Position numbers and translations under genes: made by a program. From assembly GCA_963816745.1 (NCBI GenBank), contig CAWFLQ010000006.1, positions 372,001 through 436,000 on the forward strand: 64,000 nt of DNA. Reading direction: 5' to 3'. The notes under the pieces are model-generated. The model ran no database searches. It was given only the letters and a program-made list of their open reading frames with translations, and was not told the origin of the DNA. The DNA comes from VAZQ01 sp963816745 (lineage in GTDB: Bacteria; Pseudomonadota; Alphaproteobacteria; Rhizobiales; Xanthobacteraceae). Shown piece by piece: positions 19,490 through 28,486 of the stretch (position 1 is its first letter; each line of letters begins with the position of its first letter).

Positions 19490-20392
19490 ATGACGGCACG
19501 TCATGACCCTCGACCCGCGACGCAGATCTCCGACCGCCTCGCCACCGTCGGCTACATCGCCGATCGCGACCTCGCGACCGCGCTGTGGCTGATGGAGTTC
19601 CTCAAGCGGCCGCTGCTGCTCGAAGGCGAGGCCGGCGTCGGCAAGACCGAGGTGGCCAAGGCGCTCGCCGCCGTGCACGGCGCCGAGCTGATCCGCCTGC
19701 AGTGCTACGAGGGCCTCGACCAGAACGCCGCGCTCTACGAGTGGAACTATCAGCGCCAGCTGCTCGCCATCAAGGCGCGCGAAGGCGCCGGCGAGAAGCG
19801 CCGACGCGATCGAGGAGCACATCTTCTCGGAGAAGTATCTGCTGGAGCGGCCGCTGCTCGCCGCGATCCGCCGCGCCGACGCCGCCGGTGCTGCTGATCG
19901 ACGAGGTCGACCGCGCCGACGAGGAGTTCGAGGCGTTCCTGCTGGAGCTGCTGTCCGACTTCCAGGTCAGCATCCCCGAGCTCGGCACCATCAAGGCGAC
20001 TGTCGATCCCGCGCGTGGTGCTCACCTCGAACGGCACGCGCGAGCTGTCCGACGCGCTGCGCCGGCGCTGCCTCTATCACTACGTCGATTTTCCCGAGGT
20101 CGATCGCGAGGCGCAGGATCATCCTCGACGCGCCTGCCCGGCATCGACACCGCGCTGGCGCTGCAGGTCGCGCGCATGGTCGCGGCGATCCGCAAGGAGG
20201 ACCTGCGCAAGGTGCCCGGCGTCGCCGAGACGCTCGACTGGGCGGCGACGCTCGCCGGCCTCGACGTGCACGACCTGCGGCAGGAGCCGGAGGCCGTGCA
20301 CGAGACGATGATCTGCCTGCTCAAGACCCACGAGGACCGCTCGCGCGTCACGCGCGAGGTGAGCGGAGCGCCTCCTCGGCAAGGTGGCCTGA
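19490..20392 (+). CDS. coxD: MoxR-type AAA+ ATPase of CO dehydrogenase maturation (frame-disrupted)
   Basis: CoxD is the AAA+ ATPase needed to assemble the Cu-S part of the CO dehydrogenase active site. Walker A is EGEAGVGKTEVAKAL, Walker B is LLIDEVDRADEEFEAF, and sensor 1 is VVLTSNGTRELSDALRRRC, as in MoxR proteins. The best start is the ATG at 19490 (MTARHDP), which needs no shift. One-base insertions lie near 19804, 19882, 20007, 20114, 20126 and 20366; corrected, it is about 298 residues and ends at TGA 20392, 12 bp before coxE. Confidence 0.88.
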
Positions 20393-20404
20393 ACGGAGCA
20401 GCCG

Positions 20405-21608
20405 ATGACCGATGCCGCGCTGCGCGAAGCTGACGAGAGCATCGGCGACCGCAGCGCGCCGGCGGCTCGCGGGCTTCGCGCGCACGCTGCGCGACAACGG
20501 CTTCAAGGTCGGGCTGGCCGAGACGCCGCGACGCGCTCGCGGTGCTGGCCTCGCCGGCCGCGGCGCGGCCGTCGTCGCTCAAGCCGGCGTTGCGCGCGCT
20601 GTTCTGCGCGACGCGCTCGGACTGGGAGCGCTTCGACGAGATTTTCGACGCCTACTGGCGCGGCCACGGCATGCGCCGCACGCGGACGCTCGGCGGCGTC
20701 GCCGGCGGAGAGCAGCGCCGCCTTGCGGCGCCTCGCCGAGGCGCAGGCGTCGCAAGCGCCGACAGGCGCTGCCCGACCACGTCGAGCGCCGCGACGGTCG
20801 CGACGGCGACGAGGCCGCCGACGGCCGCGGACGGCGCGAGGGCGCCTCGCGCGCGGAGAACCTCGCCGCCACCGACATCCGCCACATCGTCGATCCCGAC
20901 GAGATCGCGCAGGCGCATGCGCTCGCGGCGCGGCTGGCGCGGACCATGCGGGCGCGGCTGGTGCGCCGGGAGCAGGCGCGGCGGCGCGGGCGGCGGCTCG
21001 ATCTGCGCCGCACCATCCACCGCAGCGTCTCGCACGGCGGCACGCCGGTCGAGCTGGTCTGGCGGCGGCGCAAGATCAAGCCGCTGCGGCTGGTCGTGCT
21101 GCTCGACGCCTCCGGCTCGATGAACCTCTACACCGCGTTCTTCGTGCGCTTCCTGCACGGCGTGGTCGACGCCTTCCGCGAGGCCGAGGCCTTCGTCTTC
21201 CACACGCGGCTTGCGCATGTCTCGCCGTCGCTGCGCGACCGCGACGTCACGCGCGCGGTCGACCGGCTCGCGCTGATGGCGCAGGGGATCGGCGGCGGCA
21301 CCCGCATCGGCGAGAGCCTCGCCACCTTCAATCGCTGGCACGCGCGGCGCGTGATCAATTCGCGCACCGCCGTCATGATCGTCTCCGACGGCTACGACAC
21401 CGGCGAGCCGGAGCGGCTCGGCGCCGAGATGCGGCGCCTGCGGCGGCGCTGCCGGCGCATCGTCTGGCTCAATCCGCTGATCGGCTGGCGCGACTACAGC
21501 CCGCAGGCGCGCGGCATGCAGGCGGCGCTGCCCTATGTCGATCTGTTCGCGCCGGCGCACAATCTCGAGAGCCTGGCGGCGCTCGAGCCCTATCTCGCGA
21601 GGATCTGA
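20405..21608 (+). CDS. coxE: VWA-domain protein of CO dehydrogenase maturation (frame-disrupted)
   Basis: CoxE works with the CoxD ATPase, as VWA partners do with MoxR proteins. The C-terminal von Willebrand A domain has the metal-ion adhesion site LLDASGSMNLYTAFF, with the following Thr/Asp loops (MIVSDGYDTGEPERL). The N-terminal part (LAGFARTLRDNGFKVGLAE) and a charged Arg/Asp-rich linker precede it. From the ATG at 20405, shifts are needed near 20460, 20528, 20711 and 20770; from about 20860 the frame is clean to TGA 21608. An ATG at 20412 lies directly in the later frame and is an alternative start. Confidence 0.88.
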
Positions 21609-21611
21609 GCC

Positions 21612-22447
21612 ATGGACCGACCACGCGACCGACATTCTCGATCACATCTCCGACCATGAAGGCCAAAGGCGAGGCCTTTGCGCTCGCCACGGTGGTGCGC
21701 ACGGTCGCGGCGACCGCCGCCAAGGCCGGCGCCAAGGCGGTGATCCTGCCGGACGGCACCATCTCGGAGGGCTGGATCGGCGGCGGCTGCGCCCGCGCGG
21801 CCGTGCTCAAGGCGGCGCGCGAGGCGCTGGCCGACGGCAAGTCGCGGCTCGTCTCGGTGCAGCCGCCCGACGTGCTGCAGGAGCAGGGCATCGCGGCGGG
21901 CGAGGAGCGCGCGGGCGTGCGCTTCGCCAAGAACATGTGCCCGAGCCAGGGCACCATGGACGTGTTCGTCGAGCCGGTGCTGCCGCAGCCGCAGATCGTG
22001 GTGTGCGGATCGAGCCCGGTCGCGGTCGCGATCGCCGATCTCGGCCGGCAGATCGGCTTCACGATCACGGCCTGCGCGCCCGCCGCCGAGCAGGCGAGCT
22101 TCGCCGAGGCCGACCGGCGCATCGAGGGCTACGCGCTGCCGGTCGACGAAAAAGGCGCGCGCTTCGTCGTGGTCTCGACGCAAGGGCGCGGCGACGAGGC
22201 CGCGCTGCAGGCGGCGCTCGCGGTCGATGCGGACTACGTCGCCTTCGTCGGCAGCCGCCGGAAGGCCGAGGCGCTGAAGGCGGCACTCGCGAAGCGCGGC
22301 GTCGCGGCCGAGCAACTTGCCAGGCTCAGCTCGCCGGCCGGCCTCGACCTCGGCGCCATCACGCCGGACGAGATCGCGCTCTCGATCCTCGCCGAGATCG
22401 TCGCCGTGCGCCGCGCCGGCCGCCCGCGCGAACTGCCGCCGAAGTGA
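21612..22447 (+). CDS. coxF: XdhC/CoxF-family molybdenum-hydroxylase maturation protein
   Basis: An XdhC/CoxI-CoxF-like protein of about 277 residues implicated in inserting or sulfurating the molybdenum cofactor. The N-terminal XdhC domain has GEAFALATVVRTVAATAAKAG and ISEGWIGGGCARAAV; the C-terminal Rossmann-like domain has IVVCGSSPVAVAIADLGRQIG and YVAFVGSRRKAEALK. Extra bases near 21615 and 21652 affect only the first 15 codons; the rest is intact. It lies 3 bp after coxE, completing the order M-S-L-D-E-F of the known cox cluster. coxG and later genes are not found downstream. Confidence 0.88.
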
Positions 22448-22475
22448 ATTGATCGCGCCGCCAATTCGGTGCGCT

Positions 22476-22667
22476 CCCCTCCCCACGAAACCCGGGCTTG
22501 CCCGGGTTTCGCACTTTTAGTGCGCAAGTCGGGCAGGCCCGACTTGCGATGGGGAGGGGTTGGGGGTGGGGGTAGCGCAGCTGAGTGCAGACGGCGGCAT
22601 CGTCACCTTCACTGCACCACCCCCCTCCCCCAACCCTCCCCCACAAGGGGGGAGGGAGTAGACCGAG
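22476..22667. repeat. composite palindromic repeat after the cox operon
   Basis: Several nested inverted repeats: CCCCTCCCCA/TGGGGAGGGG, AAACCCGGGC/GCCCGGGTTT and GCAAGTCGGGC/GCCCGACTTGC, followed by CCTCCCCCAACCCTCCCCCACAAGGGGGGAGGGAGTAGACCGAG. The last part is the same family as 10543-10594. It probably also ends the cox transcript. Confidence 0.8.
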
Positions 22668-22688
22668 TATGCCGCTCGAGCTCCCGCC

Positions 22689-23684
22689 CTACTCCGCGGC
22701 GCGGGCGCTCTTACCCTGCAGGTGCGGCAGCCGCTCCGACAAAATGCGCTCGGCGTCGGCGGCGATGCGGCGGACGATCTCGCCGGCCGGCAGGATCTCG
22801 TGGATCAGTCCGGCGTCCTGCCCCATCGACAGCACGGCTTCGTTGACGTCGCCGCTCTTGCGCGCCGCCTGTATGCTCGCGAGCGCCTGCGCGCGGTCCC
22901 GGCGCAAGGCCCATTCCCGTCCCGCCCAGCGCTCGATGAAGCGATTGCGGCGGGAGCGCGACATGGCGCCCGGCCAGACCACTCCCGCCGCGATATCGGG
23001 GATTTCCGACAGCGCCGTATCGTGGCCGTCGCTGTCGAGGATCGACTGCTTGAAGTTGGCGTGCAGCGGCGATTCCACGCTGGCGAGGAAGCGCGTGCCG
23101 AGCAGCACGCCGTCGGCGCCGAGCGCGAGCGCCGCCACGAGGCCGCGCCCGTCGGCGAAGCCGCCGGCCGCCAGGACGGGAACCGGCGCGACGGCGTCGA
23201 CCACCATCGGCACCAGCGTCATGCTCGTTTGCCAGCCGACATGGCCGCCGCCCTCGGTGCCTTGCGCGATGATGACGTCGGCGCCGGCCTCCGCCGCACG
23301 CACCGCCTCCGGCACCCCGCCGGCCATGAACGTGACCTTGCAGCCGGCGTCATGGGCGCGCGCGATGAACGGTTTCAGCTCCTGCTCCGGCCGCGGCCAG
23401 GCGAACGCCATGACAGCGGGACGCAAGTCCAGCGCGGCGGCAAAGCCTTCCTCCCTGACGTCGAAGAGCAGAAAGTTCAGCCCGAAGCCCTTGTTGGTGC
23501 GCTCGCGGATCGCGGCGGTGCCGGCGCGGATCTGCTCCGGGTTCATGTAGTGGCAGCCCATGGCGCCGAGCCCGCCGGCGCTCGACACCGCGGCCACGAG
23601 CTCGGGCGAATAGACCGAGCCCATGCCGCCGAGCGCGATCGGGTGCTCGATATCCAGGAGGTCGCAGACCGGCGTGCGGATCAT
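22689..23684 (-). CDS. nitronate monooxygenase / 2-nitropropane dioxygenase family
   Basis: A 331-residue FMN-dependent TIM-barrel oxygenase. The features are the opening TPVCDLLDIEHPIALGGMGSV, GGLGAMGCHYM, the FMN-binding AQGTEGGGHVG, VPVLAAGGFADGRGLVAALA and GADGVLLGTRFLASVES. Nitronate monooxygenases oxidise alkyl nitronates and related toxic nitro compounds. It forms an operon with the upstream gene at 23697-24350 (12 bp spacing). A LysR regulator is divergent from this pair and probably controls it. Confidence 0.88.
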   Translation of the reverse strand: MIRTPVCDLLDIEHPIALGGMGSVYSPELVAAVSSAGGLGAMGCHYMNPEQIRAGTAAIRERTNKGFGLNFLLFDVREEGFAAALDLRPAVMAFAWPRPEQELKPFIARAHDAGCKVTFMAGGVPEAVRAAEAGADVIIAQGTEGGGHVGWQTSMTLVPMVVDAVAPVPVLAAGGFADGRGLVAALALGADGVLLGTRFLASVESPLHANFKQSILDSDGHDTALSEIPDIAAGVVWPGAMSRSRRNRFIERWAGREWALRRDRAQALASIQAARKSGDVNEAVLSMGQDAGLIHEILPAGEIVRRIAADAERILSERLPHLQGKSARAAE

Positions 23685-23696
23685 GACCCGCGCCCG

Positions 23697-24350
23697 CTAA
23701 GCCGCCGTCTCTGATTTGGCCTTGGATTTCGCCCAGTAGTCCGGCGCGGCCTTGGTGGCCGCCAGCCGGTTGGCATCCTCGTAGCCCGGCGCCATCGAGG
23801 CCGTGGTGCCCGCCATCACCTGGTGATGATCGATGTTGAGCAGCCGCAGCCAGCTCTGCTGGCCGAGCGTCAGCCCGATCATGCAGCCGAGCTCGACCAG
23901 CTCCGGCTCGCTGAAATGCCGGTGCATGCGGTCCCAGAACGCGTCGTCGGTGGTGAGATGCCAGACGATCGCCTCGGCATAGGCCAGCGCCGCCTTCTGG
24001 CGCTCGTCGTAGTGCGCCGATTTTTCGAAGTTCAGCAGATCGAGCACGTGGTCCTCGATCAGGGCGCCGCTGGTCGTCGCCTTCACCGAGCGCTGGTTGC
24101 CGCAATATTCGCAGGTGACCGAGCGCGAGACATAGAGCCGGCACAGCTCCTTGACGGCATGATCGAGCACGCCGTTGCGGAAGATGTCGCGCCAGGAATT
24201 GGCGAAGAACCAGAAGCAGGCCGGCACGTGGGCGCGCACGGCGGAGCTTTCCGGCCGCGGCGTGCCCTCGCGCTCGCAACGGCGCATCTCTTCCTGCATC
24301 GCCGCGTCCATCTTCTCCAACGGGATGTAGTTGATCCGCTGCTTGCCCAT
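23697..24350 (-). CDS. carboxymuconolactone decarboxylase / AhpD-like protein
   Basis: A 217-residue all-helical CMD/AhpD-fold protein. The redox-type motif SVTCEYCGNQRS (CxxC) is present with a His downstream, pointing to a peroxidase-like member rather than a lactone decarboxylase. GLTLGQQSWLRLLNIDHHQV is near the C-terminus. It is the first gene of a two-gene operon with nitronate monooxygenase and is divergent from LysR. The ATG at 24350 follows AGGAGC. Confidence 0.85.
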   Translation of the reverse strand: MGKQRINYIPLEKMDAAMQEEMRRCEREGTPRPESSAVRAHVPACFWFFANSWRDIFRNGVLDHAVKELCRLYVSRSVTCEYCGNQRSVKATTSGALIEDHVLDLLNFEKSAHYDERQKAALAYAEAIVWHLTTDDAFWDRMHRHFSEPELVELGCMIGLTLGQQSWLRLLNIDHHQVMAGTTASMAPGYEDANRLAATKAAPDYWAKSKAKSETAA

Positions 24351-24423
24351 GATTGCTCCTCGTGTTTCGGTCCGGTCCGTGACGATCGTCCGGTCCAGAC
24401 TATGCTTCCGCCCGCGCCGAAAC

Positions 24424-24429
24424 TATAAT
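24424..24429 (+). promoter_or_regulatory. -10 hexamer TATAAT just before the LysR gene
   Basis: A consensus TATAAT stands out in a GC-rich context and ends 9 bp before the LysR ATG at 24439. Transcription would start about at the ATG, so the message may be leaderless. No good -35 is visible at 17 bp spacing, consistent with an activated or LysR-regulated promoter in the divergent region. Confidence 0.45.
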
Positions 24430-24438
24430 CACACTGAT

Positions 24439-25383
24439 ATGGCCACTATTCCACAGGGTTATGAAGGCGGGCTCGACCTGCAGCAGCTGCGGGTGCTCGA
24501 CGTGCTGTTGCGCGAGCACAGCCTGACACACGCGGCCCGAACGCTCAACGTCACCCAGCCGGCCCTGAGCAAGACGCTGGCGCGGCTGCGCCGCTATTTC
24601 GACGATCCGCTGTTCGTGCGCGTGGCGTTGCGCATGGAGCCGACGCCCAAGGCGTTGCAGCTGCAGGCGCCGGTGCGGGCGATCCTGGAGCGCATGCAGT
24701 CGCTGCGCAGCGAGCATGTGTCGTTCGACCCCAAGACCTCGCATCGCACGTTCAGTTTCTGCGTGATCGACGCCGGCCTGATCAAGCTCCTGCCGCCGCT
24801 GGTCGATCGGTTGTTGGACGAAGCCCCGAACGTGCGGCTCAGTGTGCTGCCGCTCGACGCGGCGCATCTCGAGCCTTGGCTCGAGTCGGGCAAGCTCGAT
24901 TTCGCCATGGGCTCGTTCCCATCGCTGACCAAGGGCATCCGCCGGCAGCCGCTCTGGACCGAGCGCTACGGCAGCGTCGCGCGGCGCGGCCATCCGCGAC
25001 TGGGCGCCGAGCCGAGCTTGCGCGCGTTCACGGCCGAGAAGCACGTGCTGGTTTCGATCCCGGGCAGCGGCCACGCCCATCAGCTCGCCGAACGGGCGCT
25101 GGAGGCCGCGATCCCCGCGGAAAACATCGTCTGCCGGATTCCGACGTTCATCGGCGCCGCGTTCATCGCGAAGCAGACCGACGCGGTCGCGACGCTGTCC
25201 CTCTCGGCGGCGACCATGCTGGCGAAGGACCTCGACCTGCAGGTGATCACGCCGCCGCTCAAGCTACCGAGGATTGAGATCCATCAGTATTGGCACGATC
25301 GCCTGCACCGCGATCCCGGCAATCAATGGATCCGATCGATATTCAAGTCGCTGTTCAGCAAGTCGGCGGCGGGCGCGCGGTAG
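24439..25383 (+). CDS. LysR-family transcriptional regulator
   Basis: A 314-residue LysR regulator. The N-terminal winged helix-turn-helix is typical: LRVLDVLLREHSLTHAARTL followed by QPALSKTLARLRRYFDDPLFVR. The C-terminal co-inducer domain resembles the NodD/LinR-type substrate-binding fold (FSFCVIDAGLIKLLPPLVDR). It is divergent from the CMD/nitronate monooxygenase operon, its most likely target. The ATG at 24439 has no ribosome site, in line with a leaderless message from the TATAAT 10 bp upstream. Confidence 0.9.
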   Translation: MATIPQGYEGGLDLQQLRVLDVLLREHSLTHAARTLNVTQPALSKTLARLRRYFDDPLFVRVALRMEPTPKALQLQAPVRAILERMQSLRSEHVSFDPKTSHRTFSFCVIDAGLIKLLPPLVDRLLDEAPNVRLSVLPLDAAHLEPWLESGKLDFAMGSFPSLTKGIRRQPLWTERYGSVARRGHPRLGAEPSLRAFTAEKHVLVSIPGSGHAHQLAERALEAAIPAENIVCRIPTFIGAAFIAKQTDAVATLSLSAATMLAKDLDLQVITPPLKLPRIEIHQYWHDRLHRDPGNQWIRSIFKSLFSKSAAGAR

Positions 25384-25394
25384 CTGCCGAAGCT

Positions 25395-25486
25395 GTAGGA
25401 TGGGTGGAGCGCAGCGATACCCATCGTCCCTCGGCAAGCCGGACCCGTGGCGATGGGTATCGCCCTTCGGGCTCCACCCATCCTAC
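25395..25486. repeat. palindromic intergenic repeat, GTAGGATGGG family
   Basis: GTAGGATGGGTGGAGC and GCTCCACCCATCCTAC are perfect inverted ends, with GATACCCATCG/CGATGGGTATC inside. The right end supplies the TAG stop of the minus-strand DUF1236 gene (CTGCAGTAGGATGGG in its sense). It is only 11 bp from the LysR stop on the other side. Confidence 0.9.
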
Positions 25487-26046
25487 TGCAGCAGCTTGTA
25501 GCGCGGGATCATCGCGACGACGAGGCGGCTCGCGGGATTGACCACCACGATCCGGTCGTCGAACTTCACGAACTTGTGGCCCTCGACCTGCGGAATCTGC
25601 CGGATCACGCTCGACGGCAGTTCCTGCAGCGCCACGTCGCTCGACAATGAATCCTCGACCTCGGCCGTCGGCGCATCGGCGACCGGGGCGTCCGGGATCC
25701 GCATCACGCCTTCGTAGATATGGAAGCGATCTTCGTCGCTCAGCGCGAGCGCCGAGCGCCCAATGTTGCCGGCGCCGCGGAACGACCCGACGCTGCCGGT
25801 GGTTTCATCATCCATCTGCGCCGCCTCCGCGCTCTCGCCGGCCCCACGATGGGCAAGCCCCGCAGCGCGCGCCGACGAGCCCGGTTCAGGGCGAGTATCC
25901 GGCGCGCGCATTGTAAAGGAGTAGCCGCGCTGGCCGCTCGCTCCGCTCGCCAGCGCAGCAGCAGCAAGCCCAACGCATCCAAGCAAGGCGATAGCAACCG
26001 CGCCGTGACGCAACGACGGCCGGCGCAACAACGAGGGCCACATCAC
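25483..26046 (-). CDS. DUF1236-type exported protein with repeat inserted at the signal-peptide end
   Basis: A 187-residue secreted protein whose C-terminal 70 residues match DUF1236: ELPSSVIRQIPQVEGHKFVK and DDRIVVVNPASRLVVAMI. The N-terminus is a signal peptide (LRHGAVAIALLGCVGLAAA). Directly after LAAA comes an in-frame stretch of about 33 residues encoded by the 95-bp repeat (containing MRAPDTRPEPGSSARAA), then GLAHRGAGESAEAAQMDDE. The signal and the mature chain thus look separated by repeat-encoded sequence. Its stop codon comes from the adjacent palindrome. The function of DUF1236 is unknown; a second member lies at 28487. Confidence 0.75.
   Translation of the reverse strand: MMWPSLLRRPSLRHGAVAIALLGCVGLAAAALASGASGQRGYSFTMRAPDTRPEPGSSARAAGLAHRGAGESAEAAQMDDETTGSVGSFRGAGNIGRSALALSDEDRFHIYEGVMRIPDAPVADAPTAEVEDSLSSDVALQELPSSVIRQIPQVEGHKFVKFDDRIVVVNPASRLVVAMIPRYKLLQ
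25865..25963 (+). repeat. 95-bp double-hairpin repeat, copy 2 (antisense in DUF1236 gene)
   Basis: It starts GCGCGCGCCGACGAGCCCGG and contains GGTTCAGGGCGAGTATCCGG, the linker ATTGTAAAGGAGTA and the hairpin GCCGCGCTGGC...GCCAGCGC. It is read antisense by the minus-strand gene and stays open in that direction. It is at the predicted signal-peptidase junction. Confidence 0.85.
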
Positions 26047-26256
26047 ACACTCTCCCCTGAAGCTCCCTGCTTCGAGGCTAGGGTCGGGCCCCTCCCACCC
26101 TCTTAACGCCCGGCGGCGCTCATGCGTTTCATCGGCGGGTGTTGCTTGAAAGCCTCACAATGCGGTTGGTAATTTTTGCATGAACCCAGTGATTTCAATA
26201 GATTAGCCGCACTTAGCCATTAACCATCATCGCGGAACATCACGAAGGGCTGCCGG

Positions 26257-27237
26257 GTGCTCGGAGTGTTTCTCGCCGCGCTGTCCGCGGCCACCTTCGC
26301 CTTCAACAATGCCAGCGCGCGGCGCGGCGTGTTGACCGGCTCGGTCGCGCAGGCGCTCGCGATCACGGTACCGATCGGCGTGCCGATCTTCCTGCTCGCC
26401 GCGCTGGCGACCGGAACGATCGGCATCCTGGCGCGCTTTTCCGGCGAAGCGATCGCGCTGCTGGCGCTCGCGGGCGTGCTGCATTTCGTCGTCGGCCGCT
26501 ACGGCAATTTCCGCGCGGCGCAGGCGATCGGCGCAAACCTGTCAGGGCCGGTGATCCAGCTCAGCGTGGCGCTGACGCTTGCGCTCGCCGTCCTGGTGCT
26601 GCGGGAACCGCTGACGCCGCTGCGCATCCTGGGGATCGTGCTGCTCGTGCTCGCGCCGCTGCTGATGCGCGAGACGCCGGCGCAGGAATCGGCACCGCAG
26701 GCCTCCGCGCCCCCAAAATTCGTGCCGCGCTACGCCGAAGGCTATACGTTCGCGCTGCTCGCGGCGCTGGTCTACGGGGTGACGCCCTTTCTCATCCGCC
26801 TGGCGGTCATTCGCGGCGATCTCGGCAGCGGCATCGCCGGCGGGCTGATCTCCTATGCCGCAGCGACCGCGGCCGTCGCGCTGCTGTTGTTTTGGCCGGG
26901 GCAGTGGCGTCACGCCCGCGAGATCAAGCCGGAATCGCTGAAATGGTTCACCTATTCCGGCGTTTCCGTCAGCATCGCCCAGATGTTCATCTACATGGCC
27001 TATGCGGTGGCGCCGTTGACGGTGGTGACCCCTGTCCTGCAACTGCACCATTTGCTTCGTCTGGTATTTTCGCGCCTGCTCAACCCCCACCACGAGATAT
27101 TCGGCGGCCGGATGATCCTCGCGACGGTGCTGTCGCTCCTGGGCGCGGTCGCGCTGGCGCTCGACGTCGAGCACGTGCTGGCGTTCGTGCCGCTGCCGCA
27201 ATCGCTCGCCGCTTTTGCCCGGTGGCATTGGCCTTAA
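26257..27237 (+). CDS. EamA/DMT-family membrane transporter
   Basis: A 326-residue protein with two EamA repeats of about five transmembrane helices each, separated by a polar linker (ETPAQESAPQASAPPKF). Start VLGVFLAALSAATFAFNNASARRG places the first helix immediately at the N-terminus, so the GTG at 26257 is credible. DMT exporters move amino acids, metabolites or drugs; the substrate is unknown. It is divergent from the DUF1236 gene with about 210 bp between them. Confidence 0.85.
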   Translation: MLGVFLAALSAATFAFNNASARRGVLTGSVAQALAITVPIGVPIFLLAALATGTIGILARFSGEAIALLALAGVLHFVVGRYGNFRAAQAIGANLSGPVIQLSVALTLALAVLVLREPLTPLRILGIVLLVLAPLLMRETPAQESAPQASAPPKFVPRYAEGYTFALLAALVYGVTPFLIRLAVIRGDLGSGIAGGLISYAAATAAVALLLFWPGQWRHAREIKPESLKWFTYSGVSVSIAQMFIYMAYAVAPLTVVTPVLQLHHLLRLVFSRLLNPHHEIFGGRMILATVLSLLGAVALALDVEHVLAFVPLPQSLAAFARWHWP

Positions 27238-27331
27238 ACAGCGATGGCGCATTTATGGCGGATACCGCCAACAAAATGCCAAGACCATCGTGTTGCTTCA
27301 CGCCCGGCAACGAATCCTGGATCCCACACCC

Positions 27332-28111
27332 ATGCGGCCGACCCGAAATTTGCGCTCGAGCATCTTGCCCGTGGCGATGTTCGCCTTGTCGCTTGGAAGC
27401 GCGGCTCAAGCGGCAGATCAAGCAAATGAGCCCGAAACCACCGCTGACGAGGCCCCACTCGAACTCCTGGCGGACGAGCCGGTCGATCTGTCGACGCCGG
27501 AGCCCGAAAACGGCTGGCCGACGAGAACGAAGCCGCTCGCGCCGAAGCCGTCGGCATCCGCCTGGGACCGCAAACCTTGGGATGGCAAGGCCGGCATCGA
27601 CTATCGCAAACCACACATTCCGGGCGCGGATTTCCTGCCCGACCAGCTGGCCGCCGGCGCCATTCCCGATCAATCGACCGGCGTCGCCTGGGCGACCATA
27701 ACCGGCGGGCAGTTGCCGCTCGGCTGGGACAAGGCGTCGGTCGAGACGCGGGTCGATCCCTCGCAGGAGCAGGGCCAGCTCGGCACCACGCTGAGCCGTT
27801 CCGTTCCGGTCGGCGAAGAAGTCTCAGTGACGCTGGAGAATGGGGTTTCGGTGACGCGGACGTTGCCGGACGTTTCCGCCCCCGGCCAGGGCTGGGCCAG
27901 CAGCCAGGCGCTGCGCTTCAACATCCTGCCGACGGACACGAGTGTGTCGGTGGGCGCCGGCATCTCCAGCGGGGACGACAAGTGGCGGCGTACGCTCAGC
28001 GCCGAGCAGAAGCTGTTCGGCGGGCCGGTGAGCGTGACTGGCTCGGTCAGTGAGACGCCGTCCGGCGATCACTCGAAGAGCCTCCGGGCCGGCTTCAAGC
28101 GGACGTGGTGA
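27332..28111 (+). CDS. exported protein of unknown function, possible outer-membrane role
   Basis: A 259-residue protein with a clear signal peptide (LRSSILPVAMFALSLGSAAQA, cleavage after AQA), an acidic Pro/Glu-rich N-terminal region and a C-terminal half of alternating hydrophobic residues (SVTLENGVSVTRTL, TSVSVGAGISSGDD, FGGPVSVTGSVSETPSGDHS) ending RAGFKRTW. The alternation and terminal aromatic residue suggest beta strands of an outer-membrane or surface protein. No family recognised. I chose the ATG at 27332 because it places the signal peptide properly. Confidence 0.65.
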   Translation: MRPTRNLRSSILPVAMFALSLGSAAQAADQANEPETTADEAPLELLADEPVDLSTPEPENGWPTRTKPLAPKPSASAWDRKPWDGKAGIDYRKPHIPGADFLPDQLAAGAIPDQSTGVAWATITGGQLPLGWDKASVETRVDPSQEQGQLGTTLSRSVPVGEEVSVTLENGVSVTRTLPDVSAPGQGWASSQALRFNILPTDTSVSVGAGISSGDDKWRRTLSAEQKLFGGPVSVTGSVSETPSGDHSKSLRAGFKRTW

Positions 28112-28123
28112 GCTGGCTGACGG

Positions 28124-28366
28124 TTACGCGAATTCGACGCCGAGCTGCTTTTCCTTGTGCCACACCATGCGGCACGGACGGACCGATTGATCGGCGTCGA
28201 ACATCACGTCGAATCGCTCAGGAATCCCAAGCGCGCTCGCCACGGTCAGGCAGGCCCCAGTGGGCGAGAGATTGCGAACCGTGCAGTCGATCACCGAACG
28301 ATGATCGTTGAATAGGATGCGCGCCGATTTCAGCGTCCGCGCGCGCGTTTGCCGACGTTGCTCCAT
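28124..28366 (-). CDS. PilZ-domain protein
   Basis: An 80-residue stand-alone PilZ domain. The N-terminal RRQTRARTLKSARI contains the Arg-rich c-di-GMP contact, and DCTVRNLSPTGACL matches the second signature ([DN]-x-S-x-x-G). It ends with KEKQLGVEFA, the usual last strand. Such proteins are c-di-GMP receptors that act on partner proteins. The ATG at 28366 is chosen over an upstream in-frame codon. It is convergent with the preceding gene. Confidence 0.85.
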   Translation of the reverse strand: MEQRRQTRARTLKSARILFNDHRSVIDCTVRNLSPTGACLTVASALGIPERFDVMFDADQSVRPCRMVWHKEKQLGVEFA

Positions 28367-28486
28367 GAGACGACTCCCATCACGCAAGTCCCAACGGCAT
28401 CATCGCATCGGGCGATTGCTCGCCAGTTCAGGCGATCGCTAAAATTTTAGGTAATTCGACCGTTCTCAACGTCGGGGGAGTCAGGG

